Source: Ichthyophis bannanicus
Lineage: Eukaryota; Chordata; Amphibia; Gymnophiona; Ichthyophiidae
Assembly: GCA_033557465.1 (NCBI GenBank)
Contig: JAWIIG010000039.1
Coordinates: 2,480,001-2,544,000, forward strand
DNA length: 64,000 nucleotides
Direction: 5' to 3'
Below are positions 39,205 through 49,873 of this stretch, in pieces. The number at the start of each line of letters is the position of its first letter. Within the stretch, counting starts at the first letter, position 1. The notes below the pieces were generated by a model, which did no database searches, was not told where the DNA came from, and worked only from the letters and a program-made list of their open reading frames with translations. The translations under genes and the position numbers were made by a program.

Positions 39205-39464
39205 TCTTTATCTTTATCTTTATTAAAATTTGATATACCGCTTGAGCAATAGCATTAAGCGGTGTACAGTTAAAAATAATTTGCACCACAAACCAGGAAA
39301 AGAACGCCAAAGGTAGACAGGAAAGAAAGTAGAGAAAAGAAATAGACAGCTCACAAGAAATTATTCAAACAATAAATCATAATAAATTACATGTAATTGA
39401 CATTGACAAAATAACATCAAATGCTGACAGCCTTATCTAGATCGGTAAAGTCTTAGGGCAGGAA
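39205..39464 (-). mobile_element. LINE/SINE tail insertion
   Basis: Starts with repeated TCTTTATCTTTA, then ATTAAAATTTGATATACCGC and TAAGCGGTGTACA, which read on the minus strand as a LINE/SINE 3' end with an (AAAGAT)n tail. About 260 bp. The 5' boundary coincides with the D7 insertion point. Confidence 0.55.
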
Positions 39465-39826
39465 AGAGTGGTTACTCACCTGTAACAGGTGTTCTCCAGG
39501 AGCAGCAGGAATCAGTCCTCACTTATGGGTGACATCGAAGTCGAAGTTCTTGCGGAGCATTTCCCCAGCTTTCCAAGAAAGCCTTTGGGAATGCAGGCAC
39601 GCATGCGCGCTTCCCTTCCCGTCTAAAGGTGCCATCTTGCTCAGTCAAATGACATAGCTAAAAACAGCACACAAAAATGTAAAATAAACTATGTACAACT
39701 GCAACTCCCAGGGGAGGAGGGAGGGTTGTGAGGACTGATTCATGCTGCTCCTGGAGAACACCTGTTACAGGTGAGTAACCACTCTTTCTCCAGGACCAAG
39801 CAGGAAGTCAGTCCTCACATATGTGT
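39465..39826 (-). repeat. D7 right terminus and ICR
   Basis: The palindromic arms surround about 270 bp complementary to the left repeat. The ICR contains GTGAGTAACCACTCTTTCTC, which joins the inverted right end to the left end. CAGGTGAGTAACC splice-donor-like sites occur on both strands. Confidence 0.8.
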
Positions 39827-39953
39827 GACTCCCTAGCTCTGGGCTACCAGGAACCCAGGCTGAACAAGAGAACTCTCCTCTAGTCCCAGCATCAAAGAAA
39901 GGCTTTTCACTGACAGAACCTCCACCGGTAGCCCAACAGAGGACAGGAGTTGC

Positions 39954-41170
39954 CTAAGCCTCAAAGAGATTCCGGAGTACAGCCTGTCCAAAAGCACTGT
40001 CCCTACGGGACACCCTCTCCAGACAGTAATGGTCCGCAAAGGTCTGGCTTGAGGACCAAGTTGCAGCCCTGCAGATGTCTACCAACGGTACAGAGCGGAG
40101 ATGAGCCAGTGAGGCTGCCATTGCCCTGACACGATGGGCCGTGACCCGACCCTGCAAAGGAAGGTCAGCAGCCCTGTAAACCCAGTTGATACAGTCAGCC
40201 ACCCAGATGGACAAGGTACGCTTGGACACAGCTAACCCCAAATTATTAGGGTCAAAAGATATGAAGAGCTGAGTAGCCCTTCTGTGCCCCCACGTATGGT
40301 CAAGATAGAAGGATAAGGCCCTCCTACAGTCCAGGGTATGCAGAACTGCTTCAGCCTGGCAAGCATGAGGCCTAGGAAAGTATGTCGGAAGAACCACCTC
40401 CTCGTTGAGGTGGAAAGAGGAGACACCCTTTGGGAGGAACTTTGGATGAGTCCTGATGACTACCCTGTTCCTATAGATTCTGGTGTAAGGCCTGTCACAG
40501 ACCAGGGCCTGAAGCTCATTCACTCGTCTGGCCGAGGTTAGGGCTATCAAAAGAGCGTCTTCCAGGACAGGAAGCGTAGAGGGCAAGTAGACATCGGCTC
40601 AAAAGTTGGGCGAGTCAGTTGCTGCAAGACCACAATCAACTATCACTCAGGAGCAGGAGGACGGATCGGAGGCTTGAGCAAGAGCAAGCCTCTGAGAAAC
40701 CAGGACACCAAGGGGTGAACCGACAGAGAATGTCCTTCCACCAGAGAGTGGTGAGCTGCTAGAGCTGAGAGGTGGACCCAAACAGAATTTGATTTAAGTC
40801 CTTGATTTGATAAGTGCAGTAAGTACTGAAGCACTACTGGTACAGTACAGGAGAAGGGATCCTCTGTACGTAGGTGACACCACACGGAAAACCTTTTCCA
40901 TTTAAAAGCATAAGTTTTCCTAGTGGACTGTTTCCTAGAGGCTAGGACAACCTCCTCAACTTCCTGAGGTAGGCCCCAGGGAGCCAAAACTATCCTTGCA
41001 GTCTCCATGCCATCAAATTGAGAGCTTTGAGGTTGGGGTGCAGAAGGGAACCCTGATCCTGAGAGAGAAGGTCGGGTTGCAACCCCAGAGGCAGTGAGGG
41101 ATCCACTGCCAACTGGTGCAGAAGTGGAAACCAAGGCCGTCTCGGCCACCTGGGAGCCACCAGCAGGACA
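39954..41170 (-). pseudogene. D7 tyrosine recombinase
   Basis: N-terminal part (40643-41149): LPQEVEEVVLASRKQSTRKT and VWVHLSALAAHHSLVEGHS. C-terminal part (39954-40586): SARRVNELQALVCDRPYTRI, HTLDCRRALSFYLDHT, TAHRVRAMAASLAHLRSV (His-x-x-Arg), RAATW and TFADHYC. The catalytic residues are kept, but a frameshift around 40586-40643 (LINxPTFEPMSTxx region) splits the gene. Confidence 0.83.
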
Positions 41171-43042
41171 GAGGTCTTGTCCTGAAGAATCTTAAAGATA
41201 GTTTGGGCCACCAAGGGCATGGGAGGAAACGCATACAGGAGGCCCTGAGACCAGGGAATCAGAAAAGCATCTGCTGCTATCCGCAGAGGATGCGGTTGCC
41301 TGGAGCAGAACTTTGGCAGCTGTTTGTTCAGAGGACTGGCAAACAGATCCATGGATGGAAGTCCCCATTTCAGGAAAATCTTCTGAACCACCAAAGGATG
41401 GAGCTGCCACTCGTGGGGCTGCAGAATTCTGCTCAATCTGTCTGCCAGGTAGTTCTCCTGGCCAGGCAGATATACTGCTTTGAGGAGCATGTTGTGTCAG
41501 AGCAAACAAGCAAAGGTCCTGTGCCTCCTGACAAAGGAGCCTGGACCCAGTTCCACCCTGCTTGTTCACCTAAAACATGGCTACCTGGTTGTCTGTTTGA
41601 ACTAGGACAGTGATGAGCCAGGGTTTGAGAAAGTCTCTTGAGGGCTAACCGAATAGCCCTGGAGTTCCAGTAGATTGATTTGCTGTGCGGCTTCCCAGGG
41701 AGACCACAGACCCTGGGTGCACTTGCCTAGACAATGAGCACCCCAGCCCTGCAGGGAGACATCCGTGGTCAACACCACTGTGAACCCAGGAATCTGAAAA
41801 GGTACCCCTTGCAGCAGATTGGGCGGGTGCAGCCACCAGCTGAGGGAGTTCAGAAGTCGTCTGGACACACTTATCCTGTCTCTGAGGCTGCTTGTGGCCT
41901 GTGACCACTGAGTCCGAAGGCACCACTGTGCAGGCCTCATATGTAGCCTGGCATTAAGGGTCACATGCACTGTCGAAGCCATGTGGCCAAAAAGCCTCAG
42001 GCAGAGTCTGGCGGAGACCAGTGACCGGCTGAGAAACTGGTTTGCTAAGTTTATCAGTCTTTGGGCCCTGTCCTCTGGCAAGAATGCCTTTGCCAGCCGA
42101 GAGTCCAACCTTGCCCCTATGAATTCCAAGTTCTGGGAGGGGAGCAAAGTGGACTTTGCGAAGCTTATTACAAACCCCAGGCGTTGAAGAAGAGCATTAG
42201 TTCTAAGGGTGGCTTGCCTGGCCTCCTGGCACGTCTGACCCCTGATGAGCCAGTCGTCCAGATAGGGGAAGACAGATTCTCTGATTTCTCAGGTAGGCCG
42301 CCACCACTGCCAGGCATTTGGTAAAGACCCTGGGAGCAGAGGTGAGGCCAAAAGGCAGTACTCTGTACTGATAATGGTTTCCTCCCACAATGAACCTGAG
42401 GTACTTTCTGTGGTCTGGATGAATGAGGATGTGAGTATACGCATCCGTTAGATCTAATGAGGACAGCCAATCTCCCTGCTGGAGGTAGGGCAGCAGTGTT
42501 CCAAGAGTAAGCTTCATGAACTTTTCCTTCTCCAGGAACTTGTTGAGGTTTCTGAGATCTAGAATAGGTCGAAGGCCCCCGGTTCTTTTGGGTACCAGGA
42601 AATACCTGGAGTAGAATCCTTGACCTTGCAAGTGGGGAGGCACAGGCTCCACCGCCCTGTCCACCAACAGACCTTGGAGCTCCTGAAAGAGAAGATCTGT
42701 GTGCAGGGGAGGCCTTGGAGGCTCCCCTGGAAAGTATGGAGGAGGCAGTTGTTGGAAGTGTAGTAGATAGCCCTTGTGGACTATGCCTAACACCCAACTG
42801 TCTCCAGTGATGAGTGGCCACTGGTAGGCAAACAGGGCGAGGCGACCTCCTGTGCAGGGTTGGGAGAGCAGGGATGGAGAGGCTATGCTTTGGGAGTCAA
42901 AAACCCCCACCCTGCTGAGTGGGAGCAGGGGCCGGAGGCTTGGGGGTCCTCTGCCTACAGGGCCCATTACCCTGCCCCTTGGCTTGCTGACCCTGAGGGG
43001 CAGCTTGGGCAGTCTGGTACTGTGGGTACTGTTTGTAGACAA
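40990..43042 (-). pseudogene. D7 RT-RNase H-methyltransferase-like ORF, frameshifted
   Basis: RT (42203-43042): RVGVFDSQSIASPSLLS, GGLRPILDLRNLNKFLEKEK, LTDAYTHILIHPDHRKYL and YRVLPFGLTSAPRVFTK. The PYLDD segment is damaged by an indel at about 42275. RNase H (41602-42147): QNLEFIGARLDSRLAKAFLP and LTTDVSLQGWGAHCLG. C-terminal domain (40990-41490): SMDLFASPLNKQLPKFCSR, LLYAFPPMPLVAQTIFK. At least three frame changes. Confidence 0.84.
42896..42902 (-). promoter_or_regulatory. Candidate gag-RT recoding site in D7 (TTT TGA C)
   Basis: Gag frame: CAG GGT GGG GGT TTT TGA CTC. RT frame: GTG GGG GTT TTT GAC TCC, which is +1. The gag C-terminus (QQAKGQGNGPCRQRTPKPPA) is open to this stop and RT is open across it. 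Confidence 0.6.
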
Positions 43043-44794
43043 TGCCCTTCCTCGGGTAAAAGGGCTTTTTACCCGAGCCCTTCTTCTTGTGAAAAGGGGC
43101 AGAAGTCTTCCTAGACAGCCTTGTCCTTGTGAGGTGCTCGGTCTCGAGCTGTGCGGCCTTCTCGGTCATGGGCTTGCCAAAAAGATTCTCATCTCGGCAA
43201 GGGACATCGACCAACTTGTCCTGAACCCATGGCTCGAGGTACGATGACTGCAGCCATGCCTGGCGTCGAGCCGCGATGCCGGCTGCCGCAACATGGGCCG
43301 AAGCCTCGAAGCCATCGTAGGCAGCGCGGGACAAACTTGGAGCATTCCCGGATCCCCGAAGACAAGGACTTGAACCTCTGCAAGGGTTCCCCGGAGAGAT
43401 CAGCAGAGAACCCGGCCAGCTCCTTGGCCAGGTCTCACAAGTACATGCCCATGTACAGCTGGTAAGACTGGACACGGCAAGCAAGCATCGAGCCCTGGAA
43501 GTACTTTCTACCAAAACCATCGAGGTTCCGGGCCTCCCTGCCAGGGGGCACCGCGGAGTGCATCTTCTGACTTTTCAGGCAATGCATGGTCGATTCCACC
43601 ACCATGGAATGGTGTGGTAGCTGCGCCTTTTGAAAGCCAGGACTCTTCCGGAGTCGATAGATCGAATCGACCCGCTTGCTCAGAACCGGCGCAGAGGAAC
43701 CGTTCCACCATCGGAGGAACCAGAACAGTAAAGGCCTCCTTCGGAGGAGAGTCATACTGTAAGGCCTCGAGCTCCTCGGCTCGAGGCTCCTCCTCAGGGT
43801 CCGCAGGGATAGCCAATGCAGTGGCCATATCCCGGACGAACTCCGAGAACCAGGTATCCTCCGGAGGGGACCGAGGTTCAGACTGCGGTGAGTCCGATGG
43901 GATGCACCGAGTCCTGAAGGTATCGGGGGACTCCTCATCCTCTGTCTCCCAGGCAGACTCGTCCGATGAGGAATCGGGGTCCGACCTCGCGGGGCCTGTG
44001 AGCACCCGCCCCGAAGCCGAAGGCACCGGCGTCGATGCCCTCAGTCCCGAACGGGAGGTCGAGGGAGACTGCAACCGAGGTCGACCTCGAGCCTTTATGG
44101 TCTCGAGTATCGGCTCGGTCTCTGGGGTCGACTTTGATGTCGATGTCCCGGTGGTCGGGGCAGATGCGCCAGACAGTCTGGCCATCAGTGCATGCTGCTG
44201 TTCCATGAAGGCAGACAGTCTGCTCTCCAAGGCTGTCAGCCTGAGACCCAGCTCAGGAGACTCAGCAGCCCCCGACTCGGGCCCCCGGTGGCGCTGGGCC
44301 CGACGTCGGCTCTCTGGGAGGAGAGTCCACGAGGACTATAGGACTTACGTGTCCAGCAGACTCCGGCTCCACTCGAGGTACTTTGGAAGGCCTCTCCTGT
44401 TCCACGGGCCCGGGGCGAAGGTTGGGGGTCTGAGACCTAGCCCTCGAGGAGCCAGGGACCTCTTCCGACGACGCCCTCACGAGCCGCTTCTTCCTCTTTC
44501 ATTCCCGGTCAGATGACCCCCTGTCCGAGGAGCCCCGACGGTGCTCGGGATCCGATTCCCGAGATATCGAGGCCTCAGACGAGGTCCGGGCCCAGCCGAA
44601 GGCCGAGTCAGAAAAAAGCCTTTCCTTTTGGTGCTGACGACTTCACAGTGCCTTGGAAGACATTTTTCCACATGGTCCACACGTCTTAGGATCGTGGTCA
44701 GGACCGAGGCACCGAAGGCAGCAGTCGTGTGTGTGTCTGTGAGAGACATTAGCTTCTTGCACCGATCACACTTTTTAAAGCCACTGGAAGCCAT
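42897..44794 (-). pseudogene. D7 gag-like protein, frameshifted
   Basis: Start MASSGFKKCDRCKKLMSLTD (44794). A two-base-type indel in THT(T/G) repeats then derails the rest of the Cys/His cluster. The middle part (44230-43508) has TGTSTSKSTPETEPILETIK, DSSSDESAWETEDEESPD and EEEPRAEELEALQYDSPPKE. Conserved blocks follow: SKRVDSIYRLRKSPGFQKAQ and LPHHSMVVESTMHCLKSQK. C-terminus 43520-42897 is open to the TGA. Frame changes near 44720, 43690 and 43480. Confidence 0.74.
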
Positions 44795-45014
44795 CGGGGG
44801 AAAAAAAAGAGTCCCTGCAAGGTCAAAGGACCGGCCTTCCAGGGAAAAAGAAAAAAAGGGCGCGAACGCCAGCCACGAAGGTCAAAAACCGAAAAAAGAA
44901 GATCGGGCTCGATACCGGTGTACCGAACCCGGCGGGAGGGGAACCGGCATCGAACCGGAGTAAAAAAACTAGCGAAGTATCGCCAAAAAATCTAACTATT
45001 TTCCAGGAGGACTA

Positions 45015-45203
45015 GGACACACGTCCGGTGGGCTTCATAGAAAAAGAGAGACTGAACAAGATGGCACCTTTAGGCGGGAAGGGAAGCGCGCATGCGTGCC
45101 TGCATTCCCAAAGGCTTTCTTGAAAAGCTGGAGAAATGCTCCGCAAGGGCTTCATCGACGTCACCCTTATGTGAGGACTGACTTCCTGCTTGGTCCTGGA
45201 GAA
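45015..45203 (-). repeat. D7 left inverted terminal repeat
   Basis: The inverse complement matches 39520-39670. It ends CTTATGTGAGGACTGACTTCCTGCTTGGTCCTGGAGAA. Confidence 0.82.
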
Positions 45204-46260
45204 TTGGAGGGTGTCTCTGAGGAATTGCTCCTTATCAAATGCTTTGAAGAGTCTGGTGGGATTGTCGGTTTTCGTTGTTTGTTGAGGTGGAGTTTGAAGA
45301 GTATGGCCCGGTGGTCTGACCAGGGTATGGGGGTGGTTGTTGATGTTGTGTGTCCATGCTCTAGTATGCTTGCTGGGGCAAATATGAAGTCTGGGGTGGA
45401 GCCAGAGCAATGAGAAGGACCTGGGAGAATTTGCTTTAATTGAATGGAGTCCATTGCTTTGTGAAAGACTGCTTCCTCCTTGTTAGGTGCGGATGTAAGA
45501 TTAAAGTCTCCAAGTACTATAAGCGTTTTTTGCGGAGAGTTTGCTGAGTATATGGATTTGAGAATGCTGGATGTGTCTGCCAAGGGGGTATTTGGAGCTC
45601 TGTATATTAGGCAGATGGATGAGTATTTATTTTCTATGCTGATAATGTCACAACAGTTAGACCTGAATGTCTTGAGCTTGAAATCTGCTCGGCTAGGATG
45701 AGTACTCCACCTTCTTTTTTGTGAGTACGGGGGCAGTTGAATGCCGTGAATGTGGGGGGCGTAACTTGGTTAAGGATGACTTGGTCAGAACTCTTTAGCC
45801 ATGATTCTATAATGCAAAGGATATCAATGTGGTTGTCTTGTATATAGTCGATTATAGTATTTATCTTATTGCATATGGATCTTGCATTCATAAGGCCTAT
45901 AGTTATGGGGGGGGGGGGCTTGGGTGGGTGGGTTGTGTGTTAAAATATGTGAAGAAGGTTGTATTCAAATAAGTCTGGTGGGTCTCCTGTTAGGCTTTTT
46001 GTAGGCAGCATGCTTGTGGAAGGTCAGATAGGGTGGAGAGTAAATTGTTAGGTAATTGGGTGGTGCTTGTAAGGCTGTTGTGAGAGTGGTATAGTAGCAG
46101 GTAGTGCTGGTAAGGTGTGAGAATAAGATCAGAGTAAAGATGGTAGTGTATAGTATATGGAGGTTCATCCATTTCAGCTTTTGTGGTTTGTGAGGCTTGT
46201 GTTTGAGCAGGACAAGTTGCTGCATAGGTTCTGTGACTTTTACCATGAGAGGTAACGCTA
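45204..46260 (-). pseudogene. LINE-C endonuclease region
   Basis: The minus strand from 45891 reads MNARSICNKINTIIDYIQDN, IDILCIIESWLKSSDQVIL and GGVLILAEQISSS. After a frame change, TLIVLGDFNLTSAPNKEEAV, FIFAPASILEHGH and IPWSDHRAILFKLHLN carry the DFN and SDH endonuclease motifs. Upstream of 45891 no ORF1 is evident. D7 interrupts it after FKAFDKEQFLRDTLQF-type codons. Confidence 0.77.
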
Positions 46261-46704
46261 CTCACTGTTTGTGATCTTCTTTATTGGTCCGTGGAAGAGG
46301 TTGCTTGTGTGTTGAAGGTGGAGCAGAGGGGCTGGAGCTGATGTTAGTGGAGTAGGAGTTGCTTCTTTCTACGTCTTGTAGGAGGATCCTCAGATGAGAG
46401 GTGAGATGGTCGAATGTCTTGAATTTTTTTTTCCTTCATCAGTTCCCTCTTTTTAAATGGGGCATCTGTCGCGATGATTGGGCTTGCCGGTGGGGAGCGG
46501 GGAAGAGCTTACCTTCCCGCTCCCTACAGGGACGTCTGATCGTTGCGGCTCTGGTGGAGGAGAGCAGCTTTTCTTTGGATTGGCTGGTCTTTTTAAATGT
46601 GGCCTCTGCCATGATGAATGGGCCTGCCGGTGGGGAGTGGGGAGAAGCCTCTCTCTAGTCCTCTGGCACCACTCCCGACTCCAAAGAGGCACTGAAAAGG
46701 TCAG
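46261..46704 (-). repeat. LINE-C 5' region with tandem modules
   Basis: Two copies of a module starting TTTTTAAATG (plus strand) at 46450 and 46590, 140 bp apart. Both contain GCTTGCCGGTGGGGAG- or GGCCTGCCGGTGGGGAG-type sequence. They sit at the 5' side of the minus-strand LINE and resemble the modules at 9355 and 9505. Promoter function is inferred. Confidence 0.5.
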
Positions 46705-47185
46705 ACTGTGGAGCTGCTAAGTTCCCTCAGTATTCTTGGATGTATCCCATCTGGACCCATGGCTTTGTCTACTTTTAATTTAGCTAGTTCCTCACGTTGC
46801 TTCTGTTCTTATTTGTGGACTCAGAACAGCGATATTTGTTAAGCAATTCTGCTTTATCCTCATCTGTTTCTCCATATTCCACCACTGCACCCTTGAGTCC
46901 AACAATACCACTTTTGCCCTTCCTCCTCTCACTAATATATCTGAAAAATGTCTTATCACCCAATTTTATTGCATTGGCTATTTCTTCTTCTTTTTGTACC
47001 TTTTCTTTCCTGACTACTTTGCTAGTTTCTCTAAGTTTTTTCAAATATAGATGCTTGTCTTCCTCTCTCTGTGATCTCTTGTATTTCATGAAGGCCTCCC
47101 TCTTTTTCTTTACGTTTTCGGCTACTTCATTTGAGAGCCATAGAGGTCTCCTTTTCCATTTATTTACCTTTCTGCCCTTTTTGAT
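46705..47185 (-). mobile_element. CR1-B fragment, linker and RT start
   Basis: The minus strand encodes KWKRRPLWLSNEVAENVKKK, YKRSQREEDKHLYLKKLRE and GDKTFFRYISERRKGKSGI, the basic linker. An internal deletion follows, then [20 protein letters not shown] at 46705-46780. The 5' side joins a DIRS fragment at 47186 in the middle of YLDD codons. Confidence 0.78.
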
Positions 47186-47635
47186 AAAGTCATCCAGATA
47201 TGGGAAGACAAACACCCCCACTTGAAGCGCAGGTAGGAGGGTGACCACTGCCAGGCACTTGGTGAAGACCCTAGGGGCAAAGACTAGGCCGAAGGAAAGG
47301 ACCCTCCCACCATGAAGCGGAGGTACTGCCTGGGAAAGGGGTGGCTAAGGATGGGTGTATACACATCCTTTAGATCCAAGGAGCATAGCCAGTCTCCCTG
47401 CCGGAGGTATGGCACAGTGTTCCAAGGGAGAGCATCCTGAATTTCTCCCTCACTAGGAACCTCTTGAGTCTCGCAGGTCTAGCATAGGCCAAAACCCTCC
47501 GGCCCTTTTGGGTATCAGAAAGTAGAACACCTTGCCTCTGAGTTTGAGGGGCACAGGTTCCACTGCCCTGTCTGCCAAGAGTTTTGTGAGTTCCTGCTCA
47601 AACAGGTCCCAGTAAAGGGGATGGATCCGACAACG
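47186..47635 (-). pseudogene. D10: DIRS RT fragment
   Basis: Broken RT codons: VFVFPYLDD at 47186-47220, then LVFAPRVFTKCLAVV, the YTPILSHP-like segment, and LRDSRGS/NLGLPKRAGGFWPMLD up to ELTKLLADRAVEPVPLKLRG at 47500-47600. Several small indels. Truncated on both sides by CR1-B and an RTE fragment. Confidence 0.72.
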
Positions 47636-48150
47636 CACTGCTTTTGGCAGAACAGCGATGAAGGACCTAGACAAGATTCTCAAGAGCAGAGATGTCTCTT
47701 ACTATACAAAGATTTGACTTGTCCAAGCCATGGTATTTTCAATAACATCATATGGATGTGAAAGCTGGACAATGAAAAAGATAGACAGGAAGAATATCTA
47801 TGCCTTTGAATTATGGTGCTGTTGACGAATACTGTGTATATCATGGACTGCCCAAAGAACAAATCAATCAGTGCTAGAGGAGATCAAACCTAAGCCTTCC
47901 TTAGAAGCTCAGATGACAAAACTTTAACTTTCATACTTTGGATACATCATGCGAAGAGAGAGATTGTCAGAGAAAGACATCATGTTTGACAAGGTAGAAG
48001 GTCAATGCAAAAGAGGAAGGTCAGCAATGAGATGGATCGATACAATAGCAACTATGGGCGGTACTCTATCAACAATGAGCCTCCTGACTGAAGACAGAAC
48101 AATCCAGAGGGTCGCCATGAATAGACACAGACTCTATGGCACTTAACAAC
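47636..48150 (+). pseudogene. RTE-type (BovB-like) LINE, ORF2 C-terminal fragment
   Basis: The plus strand reads FGRTAMKDLDKILKSRDVSL, then decayed codons of the KAMVFPVVMYGCESWTMKK type, then FGYIMRRERLSEKDIMFDKV, GQCKRGRSAMRWIDTIATMG and IQRVAMNRHRLYGT near the end. This order is characteristic of the C-terminus of RTE/BovB ORF2. Many stops and frame changes; an old fragment without its 3' tail clearly visible. Confidence 0.72.
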
Positions 48151-48188
48151 AAAATCCTGAGGTAAGCAGTGAGTTTCCCTTATCCTCT

Positions 48189-48397
48189 TTAATAAACGTG
48201 TCCAAACCTTTTTTAAACCCAGCTACACTAACAGCTTTTACTACATCCTCTGGTAATGAATTCTGGACTTTGATTATGCACTGAATGAAAAAGTATTTTT
48301 TCCTATTAGTCTTAAATGGGCTTCATTGTGGCTTCATTGCGTATCCCCTAGTCTTTCCACATTTTGAAGGAGTAAATAACCAATTTACATTTACCAA
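48189..48397 (-). mobile_element. CR1-A fragment, ORF2 C-terminal region
   Basis: Plus-strand text AAACCTTTTTTAAACCCAGC onward matches 54077-54260 in the CR1-A copy. It lies about 50 bp from the ILVBL exon donor side and contains no functional ORF. Confidence 0.78.
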
Positions 48398-48448
48398 TTC
48401 AGCTGCCTTCCTTTGCTGCTGTACAGCTGATTCTCATCTCTCTCTCAC

Positions 48449-48576
48449 CTGCAGCAGTGTAGCGCTTGCTCCTGCCATCAGTAGCAGTGGAGACTCAGCC
48501 ATTTGTGCATTCTTTATGGCTGTTACGGTATTTGTTAACCCAGGTCCCGCTGTCACTGCAGCCACTCCTATGGTAC
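48449..48576 (-). CDS. ILVBL: ILVBL exon (upstream of the two), 128 bp
   Basis: Minus-strand acceptor TTTTTCAG is followed by the exon and donor GTGAGA. It begins in phase 1 (last two bases of a Gly or similar codon) and ends in phase 0 with CTG CAG. 42 complete codons include [26 protein letters not shown] and [15 protein letters not shown]. The TAGPGLTN and KNAQMA motifs belong to the thiamine-diphosphate enzyme PYR domain. The ending LLQ is continued by GRGALQ at 18256, as in human ILVBL. The frame is intact, so the gene is probably functional. Flanking CR1 and LINE fragments come within about 50 bp on the donor side. Confidence 0.94.
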
Positions 48577-49005
48577 CTGAAAAATAAAGCAGTACAAAAA
48601 TAAGATAGGAAGGGTACATTTTCAAAAGTTTAGCTGAAAGTTCATGCATATTGTACGGAACCAGGGAGGGGGGGGGGGGGCCCAGGCGGATTTCCACCCC
48701 TCCTCCTCCATGCAAAAGGGAAAACAAAAACCTTACATACACATACAGGGAGGGCTTACCATCTCTTCCCAAATAAACCACACCTCATGCAGATTAAGTA
48801 GATCAAGTAGCGGACAAGGATCAGCGTCCTAAACCCTCACCTAAGTCGATTCTGCTGCCATGCCATAGCAGGAAAATCCACTGCCTGTAAGTTAACTCTG
48901 CTATCCTCAACCTAATCCACGACAAGAAGCTTGATATTTATTTTATTTAACGGTTTTATATACCGCTTTTCAAAAAAATAATATGCATCACTGATATAAT
49001 ATGAT
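48577..49005 (-). other. ILVBL upstream intron and LINE tail
   Basis: Mostly unremarkable intron with a G-run (about 48667-48681). From 48932 a TATTTATTTTATTTAACGGT plus TATATACCGCTTTTC stretch is the inverse of a LINE/SINE tail. No further exon was recognised between here and 64000. Confidence 0.5.
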
Positions 49006-49873
49006 ATAATATGAATCACTGAGACTTGGCTAGATGACTCAGACCAGATCATACTAAACCAAGTAACTCCAGCAGGATACACAGCATTTAAGTGCATTAG
49101 AGCACAAAAGAGAGGAGGAGGAGTACTAATACTTACCAGAAAGACATACAGATTCAAAACAATTGCTGACACTAACACAACCAAATCTAACACACTCACT
49201 ATAGCCAACAAGTACCTAACTATCGCCCTCACATACAGACCACCTGGAACCACAACGGAACACTTATCCACAGAAATTGAAACAATATGCGCACATAACA
49301 GAAGACACAAACCCCTCGTTGCACTGGGAGACTACAACCTAATATCTGCACCCACCAGAAAAACCACAACGTTCTTAAAAGCCATGGAGTCATTAAAATA
49401 CTGCCAGACAATTAACACCCCAACGCACCAACATGGTACAACCCCAGACATGGTATTCATGCCAATGCAACTAGTGGAACAGAACAAGACCACAAAACCA
49501 ACAATCACGTCAGTCCCCTAGTCAGACCACCATGTAATTGAATTCACCATGACCCTAAATAACCCCACCCAATGCAAAGAAGATGAAAGAATAACTAAGC
49601 AGTTCAAAACATTTGACAGAGACTCATTCATAAACGACATCACCCCACAACTTAAACAGGATCATAACACCCTGGACCTAAATATAGAAGAATGGAACAC
49701 AATAATATCCAATGCAGCATCTGTCCCAGCTATCAAAGAAGATCAAGCACGCAAGAGATCCAAAGCCCCATGGTACTCACATGAAATCAGAGTTGCAAAG
49801 CACACACTCAGAAAACGGAGATGGGATAAATCACACAACCTCCTAAACCAATACAGAGATAAACAATGGGAAA
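49006..49873 (+). pseudogene. LINE-C-type endonuclease fragment
   Basis: The plus strand encodes ETWLDDSDQIILNQVTPAGY, GGGVLILTRKTYRFK, YLTIALTYRPPGTTTEHL, LVALGDYNLISAPTRKTT and SDHHVIEFTM after a stop. The linker FKTFDRDSFINDITPQLKQD and KRSKAPWYSHEIRVAKHTLR follows, open at 49549-49893. It is related to the minus-strand LINE-C endonuclease at 45204-45891. DIRS D9 interrupts it at 49874. Confidence 0.78.

Larger units (their letters stand above)
39465..45203 (-). mobile_element. DIRS copy D7, complete from end to end
   Basis: Right end AGAGTGGTTACTC at 39465, ICR to about 39826, recombinase, RT-RNase H-MT, gag, and a left repeat ending CCTGGAGAA at 45203. The flanks are GCAGGAA and TTGGAGGG; no target duplication beyond possible AA. 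All genes are near intact but carry small indels. Same subfamily as D3, D5, D6 and D8. Confidence 0.88.

Noticed and set aside
46784..47248. Open frame joining DIRS VFVFPYLDD codons to CR1 linker codons, apparently a fusion gene
   Set aside because: It is an accidental in-frame junction between two transposon fragments, without promoter evidence or conservation.
48577..48781. Continuation of the open frame upstream of the ILVBL exon
   Set aside because: The frame continues past the acceptor into intron ([14 protein letters not shown]...) with a G-run and no conservation. The AG acceptor and known ILVBL sequence set the exon start at 48576.
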